Below are positions 55,735 to 64,000 of a stretch of 64,000 bases of DNA, one piece after another (the first letter of the stretch is position 1; each line of letters begins with the position of its first letter). The position numbers and the translations under genes are program-made. The notes below the pieces were generated by a model. It was not told the origin of the DNA. It made no database searches and saw nothing but the letters and a program-made list of their open reading frames with translations. This DNA comes from Archivesica marissinica (Eukaryota > Mollusca > Bivalvia > Venerida > Vesicomyidae): assembly GCA_014843695.1 (NCBI GenBank), contig CM026397.1, forward strand, positions 51,756,101 to 51,820,100, written 5' to 3'.

Positions 55735-58700
55735 ACTACCTAGATTTGCCATACATGCATCCTATACACTTTATATACCTAGATATGCCATACATACATC
55801 CTATACACTTTATATACCTAGATATGCCATGCATCCTATACACTTTATATACCTAGATATGCCATACATACATCATATACACTTTATATACCTAGATATG
55901 CCATACATACATCCTATACACTTTATATACCTAGATATGCCATGCATACATCCTATACACTTTATATACCTAGATATGCCATGCATCCTATACACTTTAT
56001 ATACCTAGATATGCCATACATACATCCTATACACTTTATATACCTAGATATGCCATACATACATCCTATACACTTTATATACCTAGATATGCCATACATA
56101 CATCCTATACACTTTATATACCTAGATATGCCATACATACATCCTATACACTTTATATACCTAGATATGCCATACATACATCCTATACACTTTATATACC
56201 TAGATATGCCATACATACATCCTATACACGTTATATACCTAGATATGCCATACATACATCCTATACACTTTATATACCTAGATATGCCATACATACATCC
56301 TATACACTTTATATACCTAGATATGCCATACATCCTATACACTTATATACCTAGATATGCCATACATCCTATACACTTTATATACCTAGATATGCCATAC
56401 ATCCTATACACGTTATATACCTAGATATGCCATACATCCTATACACTTTATATACCTAGATATGCCATACATCCTATACACGTTATATACCTAGATATGC
56501 CATCATCCTATACACTTATATACCTAGATATGCCATACATCCTATACACTTTATATACCTAGATATGCCATACATCCTATACACGTTATATACCTAGATA
56601 TGCCATATATACACTTTATATACCTAGATATGCCATACATACATCCTATACACGTTATATACCTAGATATGCCATATATACACGTTATATACCTAGATAT
56701 GCCATACATACATCCTATACACTTTATATACCTAGATATGCCATACATCCTATACACTTTATATACCTAGATATGCCATACATACATCCTATACACTTTA
56801 TATACCTAGATATGCCATACATACATCCTATACACGTTATATACCTAGATATGCCATACATACATCCTATACACTTTATATACCTAGATATGCCATACAT
56901 ACATCCTATACACTTTATATACCTAGATATGCCATACATACATCCTATACACTTTATATACCTAGATATGCCATACATACATCCTATACACTTTATATAC
57001 CTAGATATGCCATACATACATCCTATACACTTTATATACCTAGATATGCCATACATCCTATACACTTTATATACCTAGATATGCCATACATACATCCTAT
57101 ACACTTTATATACCTAGATATGCCATACATACATCCTATACACTTTATATACCTAGATATGCCATACATACATCCTATACACTTTATATACCTAGATATG
57201 CCATACATCCTATACACTTTATATACCTAGATATGCCATACATACATCCTATACACTTTATATACCTAGATATGCCATACATACATCCTATACACTTTAT
57301 ATACCTAGATATGCCATACATACATCCTATACACTTTATATACCTAGATATGCCATACATACATCCTATACACTTTATATACCTAGATATGCCATACATA
57401 CATCCTATACACTTTATATACCTAGATATGCCATACATACATCCTATACACTTTATATACCTAGATATGCCATACATACATCCTATACACTTTATATACC
57501 TAGATATGCCATACATACATCCTATACACTTTATATACCTAGATATGCCATACATCCTATACACTTTATATACCTAGATATGCCATACATACATCCTATA
57601 CACTTTATATACCTAGATATGCCATACATACATCCTATACACTTTATATACCTAGATATGCCATACATCCTATACACTTTATATACCTAGATATGCCATA
57701 CATACATCCTATACACTTTATATACCTAGATATGCCATACATACATCCTATACACTTTATATACCTAGATATGCCATACATACATCCTATACACTTTATA
57801 TACCTAGATATGCCATATATACACTTTATATACCTAGATATGCCATATATACACTTTATATACCTAGATATGCCATACATACATCCTATACACTTTATAT
57901 ACCTAGATATGCCATATATACACTTTATATACCTAGATATGCCATATATACACTTATATACCTAGTATGCCATATATACACTTTATATACCTAGATATGC
58001 CATATATACACTTTATATACCTAGATATGCCATATATACACGTTATATACCTAGATATGCCATATATACACTTTATATACCTAGATATGCCATACATACA
58101 TCCTATACACGTTATATACCTAGATATGCCATACATGCATCCTATACACGTTATATACCTAGATATGCCATACATCCTATACACTTTATATACCTAGATA
58201 TGCCATACATCCTATACACTTTATATACCTAGATATGCCATACATACATCCTATACACTTTATATACCTAGATATGCCATACATACATCCTATACACGTT
58301 ATATACCTAGATATGCCATACATACATCCTATACACTTTATATACCTAGATATGCCATACATACATCCTATACACGTTATATACCTAGATATGCCATACA
58401 TACATCCTATACACTTTATATACCTAGATATGCCATACATACATCCTATACACGTTATATACCTAGATATGCCATACATACATCCTATACACTTTATATA
58501 CCTAGATATGCCATACATACATCCTATACACTTTATATACCTAGATATGCCATACATACATCCTATACACTTTATATACCTAGATATGCCATACATACAT
58601 CCTATACACGTTATATACCTAGATATGCCATACATCCTATACACTTTATATACCTAGATATGCCATACATACATCCTATACACTTTATATACCTAGATAT

Positions 58701-61340
58701 GCCATACATACATCCTATACACGTTATATACCTAGATATGCCATACATCCTATACACTTTATATACCTAGATATGCCATACATACATCCTATACACGTTA
58801 TATACCTAGATATGCCATGCATCCTATACACTTTATATACCTAGATATGCCATACATACATCCTATACACGTTATATACCTAGATATGCCATACATACAT
58901 CCTATACACGTTATATACCTAGATATGCCATACATACATCCTATACACGTTATATACCTAGATATGCCATATATACATCCTATACACGTTATATACCTAG
59001 ATATGCCATACATACACTTTATATACCTAGATATGCCATATATACATCCTATACACGTTATATACCTAGATATGCCATGCATACATCCTATACACGTTAT
59101 ATACCTAGATATGCCATGCATACATCCTATACACTTTATATACCTAGATATGCCATATATACATCATATACACTTTATATACCTAGATATGCCATGCATC
59201 CTATACACTTTATATACCTAGATATGCCATGCATACATCCTATACACGTTATATACCTAGATATGCCATATATACATCCTATACACTTTATATACCTAGA
59301 TATGCCATACATGCATCCTATACACGTTATATACCTAGATATGCCATACATACATCCTATACACTTTATATACCTAGATATGCCATACATACATCCTATA
59401 CACTTTATATACCTAGATATGCCATGCATACATCCTATACACGTTATATACCTAGATATACCATACATACATCCTATACACGTTATATACCTAGATATGC
59501 CATACATACATCCTATACACTTTATATACCTAGATATACCATACATACATCCTATACACGTTATATACCTAGATATGCCATGCATCCTATACACGTTATA
59601 TACCTAGATATGCCATACATACATCATATACACTTTATATACCTAGATATGCCATACATACATCCTATACACTTTATATACCTAGATATGCCATGCATAC
59701 ATCCTATACACTTTATATACCTAGATATGCCATACATACATCCTATACACTTTATATTCCTAGATATGCCATATATACATCCTATGCACTTTATATACCT
59801 AGATATGCCATACATACATCCTATACACTTTATATACCTAGATATGCCATGCATCCTATACACGTTGTATACCTAGATATGCCATACATACATCCTATAC
59901 ACTTTATATACCTAGATATGCCATACATACATCCTATACACTTTATATACCTAGATATGCCATGCATCCTATACACGTTATATACCTAGATATGCCATAC
60001 ATACATCCTATACACTTTATATACCTAGATATGCCATACATACATCCTATACACGTTATATACCTAGATATGCCATATATACATCCTATACACTTTATAT
60101 ACCTAGATATGCCATACATACATCCTATACACTTTATATACCTAGATATGCCATACATCCTATACACGTTATATACCTAGATATGCCATACATACATCCT
60201 ATACACTTTATATACCTAGATATGCCATATATACACTTTATATACCTAGATATGCCATATATACACTTTATATACCTAGATATGCCATATATACATCCTA
60301 TACACTTTATATACCTAGATATGCCATATATACACTTTATATACCTAGATATGCCATATATACACTTTATATACCTAGTTATGCCATATATACACTTTAT
60401 ATACCTAGATATGCCATATATACACTTTATATACCTAGATATGCCATATATACACGTTATATACCTAGATATGCCATATATACACTTTATATACCTAGAT
60501 ATGCCATACATACATCCTATACACGTTATATACCTAGATATACCATACATGCATCCTATACACGTTATATACCTAGATATGCCATGCATCCTATACACGT
60601 TATATACCTAGATATGCCATGCATCCTATACACTTTATATACCTAGATATGCCATACATACATCCTATACACGTTATATACCTAGATATACCATACATAC
60701 ATCCTATACACGTTATATACCTAGATATGCCATACATACATCCTATACACTTTATATACCTAGATATGCCATACATACATCCTATACACTTATATACATA
60801 GATATACCATACATACATCCTATACACGTTATATACCTAGATATGCCATACATACATCCTATACACTTTATATACCTAGATATGCCATACATACATCCTA
60901 TACACGTTATATACTTAGATATACCATACATACATCCTATACACGTTATATACCTAGATATGCCATACATACATCCTATACACTTTATATACATAGATAT
61001 ACCATACATACATCCTATACACGTTATATACCTAGATATGCCATACATACATCCTATACACTTTATATACCTAGATATGCCATACATACATCCTATACAC
61101 GTTATATACTTAGATATACCATACATACATCCTATACACGTTATATACCTAGATATGCCATACATACATCCTATACACTTTATATACTTAGATATACCAT
61201 ACATACATCCTATACACGTTATATACCTAGATATACCATACATACATCATATACACTTTATATACCTAGATATGCCATGCATCCTATACACGTTATATAC
61301 CTAGATATGCCATACATACATCCTATACATTTTATATACC
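55735..61340. repeat. Minisatellite, 5.6 kb, about 145-150 units of 39/35/31 bp
   Basis: The full unit is built from TACCTAGATATGCCATACAT, ACATCCTATAC and ACTTTATA. Forms of 35 bp lack one ACAT, and 31-bp forms read GCCATATATACACTTTAT. An ACTTT/ACGTT variant and TATGCC/TATACC variant are unevenly spread: TTT dominates 56-57.9 kb, while GTT and ATACC forms rise after about 58.7 kb. The 13-codon period gives open frames on both strands that end whenever a short unit shifts the frame. Confidence 0.97.
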
Positions 61341-61791
61341 TTTTGTGTACTGTTGTTTCATTTCATTTTCTCTGAAGAAATAAAAATTAATGTCTGAATA
61401 AAATATTTATATACAGTGTTAATGGATTTTGCATATTGCTTTTATATTATATATATTGTTATTGCTTTCCTGTAATAAAATGAAGATTTTGTATGCATTC
61501 CAGGATATTTCCATATAACTCTTGGAATTTTTTTCTCTGAATATATTTATGCTATTCTCAGTTATAGACTGGCTGAGGTCAATGGTTAACAGTTGGACTG
61601 TTGTGACCCCCCCCCCCCATATCACAGCAGTAATGTTCATCACAGGTTGTAATGCTATTTTGATTTGGAAAACCATCTTTGTGTGTGTGGAGGTGGGTGT
61701 ACACCGGTGGTGGGTGCGATAAGACTCAACGTGGATGGAGGCAGTGTGTAAACGACATTTAAATATTGGACACTTAAAGCGCATTCCACCA
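61341..61791. other. Spacer with a poly(C) tract
   Basis: A run of C lies at about 61607-61617. Nothing else recognised. Confidence 0.45.
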
Positions 61792-62484
61792 TGACTCTGG
61801 CTCTTGTTTTGTGCCTTCTGTGTATGCTATGAATAGACAGGCGAGTGACTCTGGCTCTTGTTTTGTGATTTCTGTGTAAGCTATGAATAGACAGGCGAGT
61901 GACTCTGGATCTTGTTTTGTGCCTTCTGTGTATGCTATGAATAGACAGGCGAGTGACTCTGGATCTTGTTTTGTGACTTCTGTGTAAGCTATGAATAGAC
62001 AGGCAAGTGACTCTGGATCTTGTTTTGTGCCTTCTGTGTATGCTATGAATAGACAGGCGAGTGACTCTGGATCTTGTTTTGTGCCTTCTGTGTATGCTAT
62101 GAATAGACAGGCGAGTGACTCTGGCTCCTGTTTTGTGACTTGTGTGTGTGTGTATGCTATGAATATAATATTATGCTATGAATAGATAGGCGAGTGACTC
62201 TGGCTCTTGTTTTGTGCCTTCTGTGTACGCTATGCATAGATAGGCGAGTGACTCTGGCTCTTGTTTTGTGACTTCTGTGTACGCTATGCATAGATAGGCG
62301 AGTGACTCTGGATCTTGTTTTGTGCCTTCTGTGTACGCTATGCATAGACAGGCGAGTGACTCTGGCTCTTGTTTTGTGACTTCTGTGTACATAGATAGGC
62401 GAGTGACTCTGGCTCTTGTTTTGTGACTTCTGTGTACATAGACAGGCGAGTGACTCTGGCTCTTGTTTTGTGACTTCTGTGTAC
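61792..62484. repeat. Minisatellite, about 13 units of 54 bp
   Basis: Units contain GACTCTGGCTCTTGTTTTGT, GCCTTCTGTGTATGCTATGA and ATAGACAGGCGAGT. The last two full units before the end are 44 bp, lacking GCTATGCATA, and one unit near 62140-62195 is rearranged. Confidence 0.95.
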
Positions 62485-62762
62485 GATATATAGTATATTT
62501 GTTATCGGTTGTATATGATCACTGATTATTATTGATTGGAAGAAAAACTACTTTGTGTGTCATTATGCAGTCTAGAGTGTTTTGATGTCATTGTTCTCTC
62601 TGTTACCTAAGATTACTAGTATAAACAGATATGTCACTTAATAGTAGGGTTTATATAAGAACACAAGCAGTTAAAATGATTTGCCCGTCAGTGATTTAAA
62701 GACATCATTCATAGGTCGCAACCAGAGGTCATGATACAATGAGAGACATCTATTATATTATA
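62485..62762. other. Spacer before arm C copy 3
   Basis: Contains AATGAGAGACATC at about 62738-62750, an inverted match to GATGTCTCTCATT at the far end of arm C copy 3. Confidence 0.5.
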
Positions 62763-63107
62763 ACCTCCCTTGGCAGATAAAGGCCTGATTTATCCCAAAA
62801 TGTTAATAGGTCCTTTTAGTTGGATTCCTTTGTTTATACTGTTGTTCCCTAATCAGATATTGTGGTCTTATAAATGTGATTTTATCAAAATCGTGTTAAT
62901 TAACTGGTAACATTGTTTTGTAAATAAGTAACCATTGCATATACTGTAGGAGATATGTCGAGATATAGTAATTTAATAATCATAAGAAGCAATAGTGGAA
63001 TAAAATTGCTAGCATGTTGTGCAAAGGAAACAACGATAAAAACAGAGGAAAAACACTTAATAGGACGTATCTACTTTTAGGGAGTATTCAGGGGCAGTAA
63101 CTGACCG
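62763..63107 (+). mobile_element. Dispersed arm C, copy 3
   Basis: CCTCCCTTGGCAGATAAAG to GACCGATGTCTCTC with GTCGAGATATAGTAATTTAA, GCATGTTGTGCAAAGGAAAC and TATCTACTTTTAGGGAG. Homologous to the copies at 33720 and 45348. Confidence 0.8.
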
Positions 63108-63212
63108 ATGTCTCTCATTATAATAACAGTAGATGGTTGGAGAAGTGATAAATTGGAGAATAGCCCTTGGAGAGATGCAAACCCACATGATTGTGTTTGA
63201 CACAAGAACAAA

Positions 63213-63371
63213 TGATTGATTTCACACGACCTTGATTTGATCTTTATATTGTGTTGTGTTCCATAGATTGATTTCATACGACCTTGATTTGAGCTTTATA
63301 TTGTGTTGTGTTCCATAGATTGATTTCACACGACCTTGATTTGACCTTGATATTGTGTTGTGTTCCATAGA
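63213..63371. repeat. Tandem repeat, 3 units of 52 bp
   Basis: Units contain TTGATTTCACACGACCTTGA, TTTGATCTTTATATTGTGTT and GTGTTCCATAGA. It lies about 105 bp beyond the GATGTCTCTC end of arm C copy 3. Confidence 0.93.
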
Positions 63372-64000
63372 AACTATATGTCTATCTAGGTTACTATGGA
63401 AGTCAATGAGAGAGGACACTTCGCTGACTGCCCTAACCACAAGCCAGGGATCAGTTTAGAGGGCGATGTGGGCGAAATTGTCGCCCTAGGGACCCTGACT
63501 TCACCCTCTGTACACTTCTCCCTAAAAAATAATAATTATTTTTTGGTTTTTACGATTTTCAAACAAAATTGTGTCTAGTAAGTAAGATACACTGGCCCAT
63601 TATAAAGCACTCCTTTGATTCAAATGTTGTATTTAATGGTTGTACTGTGCATTTTAACCCTATTTTGCAGAAGTATATTAAAGAACACCATTTAAGGAAG
63701 CGATCACGCGCTTTCTCACTTCTCCCAAAAATTCTGACCTAGAATGAACCCTGCAAGCCATGACTGATTTCTCCCAAAATTGAACCACTTCCTCCTACAC
63801 TAACCTTCTATCCACAAAGTTTCATTAAAGTCCCCATCAATAACTTTTTGTTAATTATCCTGACTACAGAAGTCAGACACAGCCAGAAACAATAACCACC
63901 GTTCCTAAGGTGTGAGTTAATAACATTAGATTGGTGGAGAGTCACCTTGCACAGTAATACTATTTTATCTGCTGTACATGAGACTGACTATAAGTTATTC
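63372..64000. other. Stretch without recognised features
   Basis: No repeat family or conserved coding signal recognised up to the window end. Confidence 0.4.

Noticed and set aside
55942..61304. Many frames of IHPIHFIYLDMPY and GISRYIKCIGCMY type
   Set aside because: Artefacts of the 39-bp unit; 35- and 31-bp units shift frame repeatedly.

Overview
The window looks like non-coding nuclear DNA from an animal, most likely a mollusc and probably a bivalve. The evidence is tRNA-derived SINEs with target-site duplications, short inverted-repeat DNA transposons at TTAA, TA and 8-bp sites, microsatellites, and many minisatellites. The bivalve call rests on remembered resemblance of several dispersed repeats (the GCTCACATGAGC palindrome element and the SINE tails) and is an inference. 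I found no convincing conserved protein-coding gene, rRNA, intact tRNA, CRISPR array or prokaryotic gene. Nearly all long open frames run through tandem repeats and are artefacts of stop-free units.

Layout. 0-1.2 kb: a 5'-truncated SINE split by a hAT-like element. 1.57-2.6 kb: 18 exact 57-bp units, framed by an ATG and a TGA, with all differences at one codon position. 2.8-5.3 kb: about 91 units of 27 bp. 5.3-9.7 kb: single-copy DNA with MITEs and SINEs. 9.8-12.0 kb: 22-bp and 26-bp arrays. 14.3-15.65 kb: 35-bp array. 16-21.5 kb: a SINE cluster, including one with six tandem B-box units, and a foldback transposon with an 8-bp duplication. 22-25.3 kb: MITEs, a 26-bp array and a SINE. 25.66-28.9 kb: 33-bp array and a (GA)n tract. 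29-31.2 kb: a decayed inverted-repeat element, then a 32-bp array built from a MITE terminus. 33.7-35.3 kb: a dispersed arm joined to a 33-bp array. 35.7-37 kb: a TA-flanked inverted-repeat element. 38.95-43.37 kb: about 88 units of 50 bp. 44.7-46.8 kb: 35-bp and 20-bp arrays. 49-50 kb: 93-bp array. 51-53.2 kb: hAT-like and other MITEs. 55.7-61.3 kb: the longest array, about 145-150 units of 39 bp and shorter forms. 61.8-63.4 kb: 54-bp and 52-bp arrays around a third copy of the dispersed arm.

By my count, tandem arrays cover roughly 28 kb (about 43%). The recurring theme is that arrays start at, or are made from, transposon parts: a MITE end (30.1 kb), a SINE internal promoter (16.9 kb), a palindromic element end (45.9 kb), a hAT end (51.8 kb) and the recurrent arm (34.07, 45.3 and 63.1 kb). 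Because no gene can be supported, there is no pathway or operon to describe. The DNA could be intergenic or intronic.
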